Source: JAQUQI01 sp041650035 (GTDB lineage: Bacteria > Omnitrophota > Gorgyraeia > JABMRG01). From it: 10,597 bases of DNA. How positions within the stretch are numbered: the first letter of the stretch is position 1; each line of letters starts with the position of its first letter. The notes under the pieces are model-generated. The model saw only the letters and a program-made list of their open reading frames with translations. It was not told where the DNA came from and did not search any database. The translations under genes were made by a program, and so were the position numbers. Location: assembly GCA_041650035.1 (NCBI GenBank), contig JBAZLY010000034.1, positions 1 to 10,597 of the forward strand. The letters are read 5' to 3'. Positions 1-7,081 of this stretch are shown piece by piece.

Positions 1-617
1 CGGCCGATTACGTCTATCTTGAACCAGACTAGGCCCTTATTGCCATACGATATGTATCCGTCATTATAACCCTCCGATATGGCATAATCGGGGCTCACAA
101 TGCCCTTATCAACGAGATAACCAAAGCCTGTCCTGCCGCCTGTCTCTTCATCAGGGGTAAAAGAAAGTTCGATGTTACACCCAGGCCTCATGCCGCATTG
201 TTTCAGGGCCTTTATCGCGAACAATACCGCGGAGATATTTGATTTCATGTCTTCAGTCCCGCGGCCGTATATCTTGTTGTTTTTAATAACAGCGCGGAAA
301 GGGTCTGTTGCCCATGCGGCTCCCGCGGGAACTACATCATAATGCCCGTTTATATGCAGTTTCCTTTTAGCGCGCGCGTCCCAGCAGGCTATAAGGTTTA
401 TCCTCTTCGAGCCGCCCTTTATATTATATTTCTTTAAAAGCCCTGCCGGGACTATATACCTTGATGTCTTAAGCCCAAGCCGCCTGCAATAATCCTCTAT
501 CAGGGCTACAATCTCTTCGTAATGAACACCGGGGGGGTTTACGGTAGGTATCGCTACAAGCTCACGCGTAAGCCTTATCAGCCCTGCCTTTTCTTTTTCT
601 ATATATGAAAAATACAT
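1..617 (-). CDS. M20-family metallopeptidase / ArgE-DapE-type deacylase (3' end cut by window)
   Basis: The 205 visible residues are the N-terminal part of an M20 (ArgE/DapE/ACY1/CPG2) zinc amidohydrolase, a cytoplasmic family that removes acyl groups from amino acids or cleaves small peptides. Visible motifs are GHYDVVPAG (His92, Asp94), YGRGTEDMKSN (bridging Asp123) and TPDEETGG (general base Glu157, metal ligand Glu158), followed by SEGYND, whose Glu182 is a plausible further ligand. The start is the ATG at 617-615, with an AAAGG ribosome site about 9 nt upstream inside the end of trpF. The trpF stop lies 3 nt before it, so the gene is probably the next cistron of the same operon. Substrate cannot be decided: acetylornithine, succinyl-diaminopimelate and dipeptides are all possible. 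The reading frame leaves the window at its left edge without a stop. The family call is firm; the specificity is unknown. Confidence 0.9.
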   Translation of the reverse strand, partial: MYFSYIEKEKAGLIRLTRELVAIPTVNPPGVHYEEIVALIEDYCRRLGLKTSRYIVPAGLLKKYNIKGGSKRINLIACWDARAKRKLHINGHYDVVPAGAAWATDPFRAVIKNNKIYGRGTEDMKSNISAVLFAIKALKQCGMRPGCNIELSFTPDEETGGRTGFGYLVDKGIVSPDYAISEGYNDGYISYGNKGLVWFKIDVIG

Positions 618-620
618 CAG

Positions 621-1274
621 TTATCGCCTTTCATTGCCACGGCGGGATATACAGCATTTAGCGTTTTGTATAAATAGCCGGATCAGATTATGGTCCTTTT
701 TACCCGGTGACCTTTCTACACCGCTTGAGACATCAACACAAAAAGGCCTCACCAAATCAACTATGCCGGACACGTTTTGAGGATTGATGCCTCCGGCAAT
801 AAATAACGGTATATTAAACCTTTTTGCCTTAAGGGCCAGGGCCGGGTCAAAACCTTTACCCGCGCCACCCCGCGCCTTATCGCTATGGCCATCGAGAAGA
901 ACAAAATCCACGCCAGCATAACCGCTTATCGCGTTTATCGAGCTTTCATCTTTTACGCGAAAGGCCTTGATGATACGCTTACCCGCGAAAAGCGAGCAAA
1001 ACCGCGGGGTCTCTCCGCCGTGGAACTGCAACATATCGATTCTGCCTAATTCCGCGATAGCCCGCAGGACGTCTTTTTCAGCCTGGTCGGAAAAGAGGGC
1101 CACTATCTTTACTTTCGACGAAAGTCTCTTTATTATACGGGCCGCGGCCGAAGGCTTAATCACGCGCGGGCTTTTGGCAAATACAAACCCGATAAAATCC
1201 GCGCCGCATTTCTGGGCGCAAAGCGCGTCCTCGAGATTTGTGATACCACATATCTTGACCTTGGCCTCAAGCAT
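621..1274 (-). CDS. trpF: Phosphoribosylanthranilate isomerase
   Basis: TrpF isomerises N-(5-phosphoribosyl)anthranilate to CdRP, the third step from chorismate to tryptophan, in the cytoplasm. The 217-residue protein has the normal length of a single-domain (beta-alpha)8 barrel. The N-terminus holds KICGIT with catalytic Cys9. LQFHGGE follows near residue 82, then LLDGHS with the catalytic Asp128, a glycine-rich loop before GFDP, AGGINPQNV near 165, and DVSSGVE, the C-terminal phosphate-binding segment. It sits 8 nt after the trpC stop; the ribosome site is weak (TTAGGA close to the ATG), so expression probably depends on translation of trpC. A separate hisA is present upstream, so this is not a case of a dual-substrate PriA replacing TrpF. 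The basic tail after residue 205 (RRGNERR) is a small extension overlapping the ribosome site of the next gene. Confidence 0.97.
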   Translation of the reverse strand: MLEAKVKICGITNLEDALCAQKCGADFIGFVFAKSPRVIKPSAAARIIKRLSSKVKIVALFSDQAEKDVLRAIAELGRIDMLQFHGGETPRFCSLFAGKRIIKAFRVKDESSINAISGYAGVDFVLLDGHSDKARGGAGKGFDPALALKAKRFNIPLFIAGGINPQNVSGIVDLVRPFCVDVSSGVERSPGKKDHNLIRLFIQNAKCCISRRGNERR

Positions 1275-1282
1275 ATCCTAAC

Positions 1283-2062
1283 CTATTTACCCGTTAATTC
1301 CTTGAGCTTTTGCCCTATGTCATCAGCATCCATAAGCGACTCGCCCACAAGCACGGCATTTACGCCTATACTTTTTAAAAACATTATATCTGCCCGCGAA
1401 CGTATGCCGCTCTCACTTACAATCACCTTGCCGCGCGGTATAAGGCCTATCAGGTTTTGCGTGGTATTAAGGCTAAGCTTAAATGTGTCCAGGTCCCTGT
1501 TGTTGATCCCGATAATATCCTGCCTGGCGCCTATTGCCTTTTCGATCTCGGATTCACTGTGCGCCTCGCACAAGACATCCATACCTAAGGATTTGGCAAG
1601 AGATGATAATCTCACTATCTCTTCCCGAGACAGCAAATCAGTTATCAATAATACCGCGTCCGCTCCGTAAATAGCTGACTCATACACCTGATATTCATCA
1701 ATTATAAAATCTTTTCTTAGCACGGGAAGGCTTGCAACCGTTTTGACCTCCTTGATGTATTCGAGCCTGCCCTTAAAAAATTGCTCATCGGTAAGAACGG
1801 ATATGGCCGCGGCGCCGTTTATCTGGTATTGGGCCGCTATCATCCTTACATTAAAATCCTCTCTTATAACACCTCTTGACGGTGACGCCTTTTTTATCTC
1901 CGCGATAACCGCTATATCCCGGCAACGGGTTATGGCCGACTTAAAATTCCTCGTTTTGATATTCTTTCTTAAGATACGGTGCCTAAGATACTCAAGCGAG
2001 GTAACTTTCTTGGCCTGTTCAAGATACCGCCTCTTTGTTTTTATTATCTCTGCTAATATCAT
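1283..2062 (-). CDS. trpC: Indole-3-glycerol-phosphate synthase
   Basis: TrpC closes the indole ring, converting CdRP to indole-3-glycerol phosphate with loss of CO2 and water. The 259 residues form a single (beta-alpha)8 domain with a helical N-terminal extension, the usual length for a stand-alone enzyme. The motif AEIKKASPSRG carries Glu55, catalytic Lys57 and the SPS substrate loop. LRKDF carries the general acid Lys117, CEAH holds Glu166, GINNRDL spans 185-191, and SESGI plus LVGESLM form the phosphate-binding end of the barrel. The ATG at 2062-2060 overlaps the trpD stop in an ATGA, a typical translational-coupling junction. An AAAGGA about 12 nt upstream lies inside trpD. It is not fused to TrpF, unlike the enterobacterial arrangement. 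Nothing in the sequence looks damaged. Confidence 0.97.
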   Translation of the reverse strand: MILAEIIKTKRRYLEQAKKVTSLEYLRHRILRKNIKTRNFKSAITRCRDIAVIAEIKKASPSRGVIREDFNVRMIAAQYQINGAAAISVLTDEQFFKGRLEYIKEVKTVASLPVLRKDFIIDEYQVYESAIYGADAVLLITDLLSREEIVRLSSLAKSLGMDVLCEAHSESEIEKAIGARQDIIGINNRDLDTFKLSLNTTQNLIGLIPRGKVIVSESGIRSRADIMFLKSIGVNAVLVGESLMDADDIGQKLKELTGK

Positions 2063-3108
2063 ATGGGAACGAAATCCTTTAATTGCCTTAATTTCTCCAT
2101 GGCCCTGCCCGAATCAATAGATGCCGCGGCGGACTTGATGGCCTTTTTAATGTCCTTCTCGGACCGGGCCGCGACAAGGGCATACGCGGAATTCAGAAGG
2201 ACCACATCGCGCCCGGGTCCCCGCGCGCCTGATAAAATAGATAGCATAACCTTCGCGTTTTGCGCCGCGTCGCCGCCTTCTATGGATTTGGGCCGGGCCC
2301 GCTTCATCCCAAACTGCTCGGGCTTTATCATATAGGTCCTAACCCTTCCTGAATTAAGTTCAGAGACCTGAGTGGGCCCTGTTATCGATATCTCATCAAG
2401 CGTATCAAGGCCATGAACAACAAAGGCCTTACTTGAACCAAGCCTGTTTAAAACCTTGGCGATTACGCTGGTTAAGCCTCTGTCGTATACGCCTAAAAGC
2501 TGGCATGTGGCATTGGCAGGATTACATAATGGGCCCAAGAGATTAAAAATCGTCCTTATGCCTATAGCCTTTCTTACAGGCAAGGCATACTTCATCGCCT
2601 GATGAAATACCGGGGCATACATAAAACCGATGCCTATCTTATGTATGCACCCCTTTACCTGTTCTGGTTTTAAGTCCAGCCTTATGCCTAATTCATCAAG
2701 GACATCTGCGGATCCGCACGCGCTTGAGGCTGAACGGTTACCATGTTTGGCAACCTTTACGCCGCAGCCGGCAACCACAAAGGCCGATGTCGTAGATATA
2801 TTAAAGGTATTTGTCCCGGTACCGCCTGTGCCGCACGTATCGAGCACAGTCTCTGTTTCGATATTGATCTCATCCCTGTCCATGTCAATACACGAACAAG
2901 TCTTTATTGCAACCGCAAATTTCCGCATTACCTTGGCCGCCGCGGTTATTTCATTTACCGTTTCCCCTTTTACGCGCAAGGCGGTCAAGAAAGCTGCCAT
3001 CTGGGCAGGTTCTGCCGAGCCCGACATAATCAGGGAAAAGGCCTTTTCCATCTGTGCGGCAGACAGGTCACCGCCTTCGGTGAGCCTTATTATCACCTCT
3101 TTCATCAT
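2059..3108 (-). CDS. trpD: Anthranilate phosphoribosyltransferase
   Basis: TrpD transfers the phosphoribosyl group of PRPP to anthranilate. From the chosen ATG the protein is 349 residues. A helical N-terminal domain ends near residue 65. The PRPP/glycine-rich loop CGTGGTGTNTFNIST (92-106) is followed by KHGNRSASSACGSADVL (121-137), the anthranilate-site segment MKYALPVRKAIGIRTIFNLLGPL and the NPA motif, and HGLDTLDE with the Mg-binding Asp238-Glu239 pair. The loop reads GTGGTG where GTGGDG is commonest, and a short acidic stretch (about residues 75-88) lengthens the linker before it. The same frame opens 12 nt further upstream with a TTG at 3120-3118, but the AAAGGGG ribosome site touches that codon directly, so the ATG at 3108-3106 is preferred; a second ATG follows immediately. 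The stop overlaps trpC by 4 nt. The family is certain; the start is moderately sure. Confidence 0.95.
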   Translation of the reverse strand: MMKEVIIRLTEGGDLSAAQMEKAFSLIMSGSAEPAQMAAFLTALRVKGETVNEITAAAKVMRKFAVAIKTCSCIDMDRDEINIETETVLDTCGTGGTGTNTFNISTTSAFVVAGCGVKVAKHGNRSASSACGSADVLDELGIRLDLKPEQVKGCIHKIGIGFMYAPVFHQAMKYALPVRKAIGIRTIFNLLGPLCNPANATCQLLGVYDRGLTSVIAKVLNRLGSSKAFVVHGLDTLDEISITGPTQVSELNSGRVRTYMIKPEQFGMKRARPKSIEGGDAAQNAKVMLSILSGARGPGRDVVLLNSAYALVAARSEKDIKKAIKSAAASIDSGRAMEKLRQLKDFVPI

Positions 3109-3120
3109 GAAACCAAGCAA

Positions 3121-3127
3121 CCCCTTT
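3121..3127 (-). promoter_or_regulatory. Ribosome binding site deciding the trpD start
   Basis: On the minus strand this is AAAGGGG, the only strong Shine-Dalgarno-like run between the trpG stop (3133) and trpD. It has zero spacing to the in-frame TTG at 3120 and 12 nt to the first ATG at 3108. Zero spacing is not workable, so the ATG is favoured, although 12 nt is longer than usual. Confidence 0.6.
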
Positions 3128-3132
3128 CATGT

Positions 3133-3696
3133 TTACATGCTGATAAAATTCTTAAGCACACGTTTGCCCTCTGTCGTAAGTATTGATTCGGGGTGAAACT
3201 GCACGCCCCACACCGGATACCGCCGGTGTTTGAGCGCCATTATCTCCTTAGCCTGTGTCTGCGCGATTATCTCAAGGCATCGCGGCAGGCCTTCTCTCTC
3301 CACTATAAGGGAATGGTATCTGGTAGCCTGAAAAGGACACTTGATATTTTTAAATATCGACTTTTTGTTATGATATATAAGCGATGTCTTCCCATGCATT
3401 AGGCGCTTGGCGCGGACAACATTGGCGCCAAATACCTCACCGATACATTGATGCCCGAGACAGACACCGAGTATAGGCACCTTACCCTTAAAATCAGCTA
3501 TCACGGATTTTGATATCCCGGCATCATCCGGTCTGCCCGGGCCGGGGGATATCACGATATGATTGGGCCCAAGCCGTCTAATGGCATCCGGCGCGATCTC
3601 GTCATTTCTAAAGACCTTTACCCTTGAACCCAACTCCCCGAAATACTGGACAAGATTATATGTAAATGAATCGTAATTATCTATAAGCACTATCAT
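3133..3696 (-). CDS. trpG: Anthranilate synthase component II, glutamine amidotransferase
   Basis: This class I glutamine amidotransferase hydrolyses glutamine and passes ammonia to TrpE for anthranilate synthesis. The 187 residues are the normal length of a stand-alone TrpG/PabA. It opens with MIVLIDNYDSFTYNLVQYF. The oxyanion segment SPGPGRPDDAG starts near residue 50, the nucleophile elbow GVCLGHQ places Cys79, and VQFHPES gives His168 and Glu170, completing the triad. In several bacteria one such subunit also serves aminodeoxychorismate synthase for folate; that dual use is possible here and cannot be read from this sequence. The position directly after trpE supports the tryptophan role. 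The ATG at 3696-3694 has an AAGGGG ribosome site 6 nt upstream, just after a hairpin in the trpE-trpG spacer. Confidence 0.97.
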   Translation of the reverse strand: MIVLIDNYDSFTYNLVQYFGELGSRVKVFRNDEIAPDAIRRLGPNHIVISPGPGRPDDAGISKSVIADFKGKVPILGVCLGHQCIGEVFGANVVRAKRLMHGKTSLIYHNKKSIFKNIKCPFQATRYHSLIVEREGLPRCLEIIAQTQAKEIMALKHRRYPVWGVQFHPESILTTEGKRVLKNFISM

Positions 3697-3702
3697 AATG
3701 CG

Positions 3703-3735
3703 CCCCTTAAAGGCAGGCGGCTGCTGCCGGCCTTT
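3703..3735 (-). promoter_or_regulatory. trpE-trpG intercistronic hairpin and trpG ribosome site
   Basis: Read on the minus strand from the last base of the trpE stop, the RNA can pair AAAGGC (3735-3730) with GCCUUU (3714-3709). Inside that, CGGC (3729-3726) pairs with GCCG (3721-3718) around an AGCA loop, leaving a 3-nt bulge (3717-3715). The AAGGGG ribosome site of trpG (3708-3703) begins immediately after the stem. Only three U residues follow the stem, so it does not look like an intrinsic terminator. A role in mRNA stability or in setting the TrpE:TrpG ratio is inference. The pairing was done by eye without an energy calculation. Confidence 0.4.
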
Positions 3736-5213
3736 TACGCCTTGGCCATCGATATCGCCTTGAACATGGCCTTGGCCTTGTTGACGGTCTCCTGGTATTC
3801 CCTCCCAGGCACAGAATCAGCTACGATGCCGGCACCTACCTGAACATAGGCCTTTGAGGCCTTGAGCAAAATTGTCCGTATCGTTATGCAAACATCAAGA
3901 TTTCCAGAAAACGAAAGATAGCCTACACAACCCGCATAAGGGCCCCTCTTTGCGCCCTCAAGCTCATTGATAATCTGCATAGCGCGTATCTTCGGCGCGC
4001 CTGTTACGGTACCTGCCGGAAACGAGGCCCTTAAAAGTCTCATTATATCAGCGCCGGGCGATAACACGCCTGAACAATCGCTTACGATATGCATGACATG
4101 GGAATATCTCTCAATTGCCATAAACTCATTTACCTGCACGCTGCCAGGTTTGCACACGCGACCCAGGTCATTCCTGCCCAGGTCCACAAGCATAAGATGT
4201 TCGGCCTTCTCCTTGTCATCACGCAGAAGGTTCCTTTCAAATTCGGCATCCTCTTTTTCGTCTCTGCCCCTGGGCCTTGTCCCAGCAATCGGTCGGACGC
4301 GCGCGATACCGTTTTCGCCGCGAACCATTATCTCCGGAGACGAGCCTATAAGCTTAAAATCCTCAAAAGACAGATAGAACATATAGGGCGAAGGATTAAT
4401 AGACCTTAATGCCCTGTATAAGTTCACCGGGTCTTTGCCGTAATCAGCCTGAAATCTCTGCGACAACACAACTTGTATAATATCCCCTGACCGTATATAC
4501 CTTTTTGCCTTTAACACATTGGCCTTAAAATCAGACTTTGATATATTTGACCTGATTCTCACAGCGGGCCCTGATTTATCCATAGGACTAAACCTTTTCT
4601 TAAGCGGGGCCTTAAGCCTGCCTGTTAAGACCTCTATACCCTTAACCGCGTTATTATAGGCCCTTAAGGCCGAGGCCTTTGAATCCCCCCTGATAAAGGC
4701 ATTGGAGACGATCTTTATCGTATGCCTGATATGGTCAAACACAAGCAATGTGCCGGTAAGCATAAGCCTAATGTCAGGCATATCAAGGTCATCGCGGCGG
4801 GGAGGAGGTAATTTTTCTATGAACCGGACAATATCATAACCGATATAACCGACAAGACCCCCGCAAAATCTTGGCAGGCCCTCAACCTCAACGAATTTAA
4901 ACTGCCTCATAAATTTAGATATCTCATCAAGGGGGTTAGAACCGTCAAGAACTGTGACGGCTTTTTTCCTCTTTATAGTGACCTTGCCGTCTTTTGCCTC
5001 AATAACAGCGGCAGGATCAGTGCTTAGAAATGAATACCTGCCTATTTTTTCCGCGCCCTCAACAGACTCAAGCAGAAAAGAGTGCCTCTTGTCGTCTATC
5101 TTCAAAAAGGCCGAGAGCGGGGTATCAAAATCAGCGGAGATCTCTTTATATATAGGGACAACATTCCCCCTGCCTGACAGCTTTATAAACTCCTTCTTGT
5201 CGGGATAATACAC
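3735..5213 (-). CDS. trpE: Anthranilate synthase component I
   Basis: TrpE converts chorismate to anthranilate with ammonia from TrpG, the committed step of tryptophan synthesis. The 492 residues match the usual length. The N-terminal region contains FLLES (46-50), the segment that forms part of the tryptophan feedback site in studied enzymes, and INPSPYMFY lies further along. The catalytic chorismate-binding domain shows IGSSPE, RPIAGTRPRGR, the Mg-site region around DLGRNDLGRV, PAGTVTGAPK and GAGIVADSVPGREYQE, all intact. Feedback inhibition by tryptophan is therefore expected. Translation starts at a GTG (5213-5211) directly abutting the hisI TAA, with AAGGTG 6 nt upstream. No ATG lies near this position in frame. 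There is no leader or attenuator space before trpE, so its transcription must come from the his genes upstream or from a promoter inside them. A PabB assignment is less likely given the trpG-D-C-F genes that follow. Confidence 0.97.
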   Translation of the reverse strand: MYYPDKKEFIKLSGRGNVVPIYKEISADFDTPLSAFLKIDDKRHSFLLESVEGAEKIGRYSFLSTDPAAVIEAKDGKVTIKRKKAVTVLDGSNPLDEISKFMRQFKFVEVEGLPRFCGGLVGYIGYDIVRFIEKLPPPRRDDLDMPDIRLMLTGTLLVFDHIRHTIKIVSNAFIRGDSKASALRAYNNAVKGIEVLTGRLKAPLKKRFSPMDKSGPAVRIRSNISKSDFKANVLKAKRYIRSGDIIQVVLSQRFQADYGKDPVNLYRALRSINPSPYMFYLSFEDFKLIGSSPEIMVRGENGIARVRPIAGTRPRGRDEKEDAEFERNLLRDDKEKAEHLMLVDLGRNDLGRVCKPGSVQVNEFMAIERYSHVMHIVSDCSGVLSPGADIMRLLRASFPAGTVTGAPKIRAMQIINELEGAKRGPYAGCVGYLSFSGNLDVCITIRTILLKASKAYVQVGAGIVADSVPGREYQETVNKAKAMFKAISMAKA

Positions 5214-5585
5214 TTAATACACCTTTTTTGGGTCAAAAACCTTCTTTCCTATCAGACATAACCTCGGACCTTTCGCCTGCCTGTAAAAACAACTCTTATA
5301 ACCTGTATGGCATGCCCCGCCCGTTTGCTCCACTTTTATAAGCAGGCAGTCCATATCGCAATCCGTCATAAGTGACTTGACCTTCTGGATATGCCCCGAT
5401 GATTCACCCTTAAGCCAAAGCCGCGCCCTTGAGCGGCTGTAATAATGGCATCTCTTCGTCTTTATGGTCTTTAAAAGCGCCTGCCTATCCATATACGCCA
5501 TCATCAGTACCTCGCCGGTAACAGCATCCTGGGCTATCGCTGGGATCAGCCCGTCTTTGAACTTTAAACGGTTCAACCAATTCAT
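5214..5585 (-). CDS. hisI: Phosphoribosyl-AMP cyclohydrolase
   Basis: HisI opens the purine ring of phosphoribosyl-AMP to give ProFAR, the third step of histidine synthesis. At 123 residues it is the cyclohydrolase domain only; the HisE pyrophosphohydrolase domain fused to it in many bacteria is absent and no hisE lies in the window. Visible motifs are GEVLMMAYMD (24-33), SRSRARLWLKGESSGHIQKV (50-69), the Mg-binding DCDMD with Asp75, Asp77 and Asp79, and GGACHTGYKSCFYR. Cys76, Cys92 and Cys99 match the zinc ligands known in this family. The ATG overlaps the hisF stop as ATGA. Its stop codon is followed at once, in the same frame, by the GTG of trpE. Family and completeness are clear. Confidence 0.97.
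   Translation of the reverse strand: MNWLNRLKFKDGLIPAIAQDAVTGEVLMMAYMDRQALLKTIKTKRCHYYSRSRARLWLKGESSGHIQKVKSLMTDCDMDCLLIKVEQTGGACHTGYKSCFYRQAKGPRLCLIGKKVFDPKKVY
5220..5225 (-). promoter_or_regulatory. Ribosome binding site for the GTG start of trpE
   Basis: AAGGTG on the minus strand, within the last hisI codons (Lys-Val), sits 6 nt before the GTG of trpE. It supports that unusual start, because no in-frame ATG is close by. Confidence 0.55.
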
Positions 5586-6337
5586 AGCCTTACATGGACT
5601 CCTTTTTCCATTAAATACCTTTTTGCCTGCATAACCGTAAATTGCTTAAAATGAAAAATACTCGCCGCTAATACGGCATCTGCCCCGCCCGCCGCCAAGG
5701 CCTCATATAGATGTTCAAGGGCCCCGGCCCCGCCCGAGGCAATAACAGGTATACTTACCGCGCCGGATACCGCGCGTGTAAGCTCTATATCATAACCGTT
5801 CTTCATGCCGTCACGATCCATACTTGTAAGAAGGATCTCGCCCGCCCCCATATCCCGAACCTGTCTCGCCCATTGGATAGCGTCCTTTGCCGCGGACATT
5901 CTGCCTCCATGCGTATAGACCTGCCAGCAGTCATTGTCTTTTTTCGCGTCAATAGCAACTACAATACACTGGCTACCGAATCTCTTTGCCGCTTGGGTCA
6001 CAAAATCAGGTTCCTTTACAGCCATGGTATTTATCGACACCTTATCGGCCCCGGCCTTTAAAAGCCTTTCAATAGTATCAAGGCTGTTTATACCCCCTCC
6101 CACTGTTAACGGCATAAAAACATCCCTTGCCGTGCGCCGCACAACGTCAATAATAATGGACCTCTGTTCATAGCTGGCGGTTATATCAAGAAAAACGATC
6201 TCGTCAGCACCCTCTTTATCATAGGCTAAGGCAATTTCAGCAGGGTCGCCGGCATCCTTCAATTGGACAAACTTTACCCCTTTTACAACCCTTCCATCCT
6301 TTACATCAAGGCATGGTATGACCCTTTTAGTCAGCAT
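5582..6337 (-). CDS. hisF: Imidazole glycerol phosphate synthase, cyclase subunit
   Basis: HisF takes ammonia delivered by HisH and converts PRFAR into imidazole glycerol phosphate and AICAR; AICAR returns to purine synthesis. The 251 residues form a complete (beta-alpha)8 barrel. Catalytic Asp11 lies in PCLDVKDG and Asp130 in VVAIDAKK. The ammonia-gate residues known from Thermotoga HisF (Arg5, Glu46, Lys99, Glu167) are all at the same numbers here. Phosphate-binding loops TVGGGI and IASGGAG are present, as is LLTSMDRDG, although Met178 follows RDG where Thr is usual. The ATG overlaps the end of hisA by 7 nt, with GGAAG 4 nt upstream, and the stop overlaps hisI by 4 nt. The adjacent, homologous hisA shares the half-barrel repeat ancestry described for these two families. 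Confidence 0.98.
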   Translation of the reverse strand: MLTKRVIPCLDVKDGRVVKGVKFVQLKDAGDPAEIALAYDKEGADEIVFLDITASYEQRSIIIDVVRRTARDVFMPLTVGGGINSLDTIERLLKAGADKVSINTMAVKEPDFVTQAAKRFGSQCIVVAIDAKKDNDCWQVYTHGGRMSAAKDAIQWARQVRDMGAGEILLTSMDRDGMKNGYDIELTRAVSGAVSIPVIASGGAGALEHLYEALAAGGADAVLAASIFHFKQFTVMQAKRYLMEKGVHVRL

Positions 6338-7080
6338 TTGTCTTCCATAGTTAATCTTATGGCCGCGGCAAGGTCAAGCCTGCCCTCGTAAACGGCCTTC
6401 CCCGTGATTATACCCCGCAGATTCGACTGATGACGCGAAAACTCAATAAGCATCTTGATATCGTCAAGGCAGGATACCCCTCCGGCAAGTATAACATCAG
6501 AAAAGGCGGCAGACTGGGCCAGGCCGCTGAACCAGTCTTTATCCATACCCTGTAGCGTTCCGTCGGTTTTTATGTTCGTAAAAATTATGGTCTTGGCCCC
6601 CATGGCGGAAATCTCCCTTCCAAGTTCTGCCGCGGCCTTTGAGGCGCCTTCAACCCAGCCTGATACCATCACATCCAGCCCCAGAGAATCAATGCTGATG
6701 ACGATACGTCTTCCGTATTCACGTATCATCTTTTCCGTAAAGGCCAAATCAAAGGCGGCCTTGGTACCGAGAATAACCTTTGACACACCCATATCAAGGA
6801 CGCGGGCAATATCATCACGCCGCCTTATGCCGCCACCGAACTGAAGGGGCAGATCAACACCCTTGTCATCTAAAATGGCCTTTACAGCGGCAAGGTTCAG
6901 CGGCCGGCCCGCCCGGGCGCCGTCTAAATCCACAATATGTATCATGCCGGCACCGTCAGACTTAAAACCCCTGGCTACCTTTACCGGGCTTGCGGAATAA
7001 TCCTTTCGCCTGTTATAGTCACCCTGCGTAAGCCTTACAACCTGACCGTCCATTATATCTATCGCCGGTATTATCATCAT
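6331..7080 (-). CDS. hisA: ProFAR isomerase (HisA)
   Basis: HisA isomerises ProFAR to PRFAR, the substrate of HisF/HisH. The 249 residues are standard length for this (beta-alpha)8 barrel. Asp8 is in PAIDIMDG. Phosphate-binding LQFGGGIRR lies near 79-87, ISID places the second catalytic Asp at 131, and FTNIKTDGTLQG supplies Thr168 and Asp173, equivalent to the conserved pair in Thermotoga HisA. LAGGVS forms the second phosphate site. There are two consecutive ATG codons at 7080-7075; the first gives the common MxIIPAID opening. Only a weak GTGAG lies upstream and the hisH stop is 1 nt away, so coupled translation is likely. A dual HisA/TrpF enzyme is unnecessary because trpF is in the same cluster. 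Confidence 0.97.
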   Translation of the reverse strand: MMIIPAIDIMDGQVVRLTQGDYNRRKDYSASPVKVARGFKSDGAGMIHIVDLDGARAGRPLNLAAVKAILDDKGVDLPLQFGGGIRRRDDIARVLDMGVSKVILGTKAAFDLAFTEKMIREYGRRIVISIDSLGLDVMVSGWVEGASKAAAELGREISAMGAKTIIFTNIKTDGTLQGMDKDWFSGLAQSAAFSDVILAGGVSCLDDIKMLIEFSRHQSNLRGIITGKAVYEGRLDLAAAIRLTMEDKC

Positions 7081-7081
7081 T

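Noticed and set aside
2630..3196. Long plus-strand open frame (188 codons) opposite trpD
   Set aside because: It lies wholly antisense to a strongly conserved gene, has no recognisable domain and no convincing ribosome site. It is a by-product of trpD codon usage.
3709..3735. Intrinsic terminator after trpE
   Set aside because: The stem is followed by only three U residues and then the trpG ribosome site, and ending transcription here would separate TrpE from its partner subunit.
5582..5600. Start-stop pair (ATGTAA) with AAAGGAG just upstream of hisI
   Set aside because: It is explained by hisF coding (Lys-Gly-Val-His-Val), and the 4-nt overlap already accounts for hisI translation.
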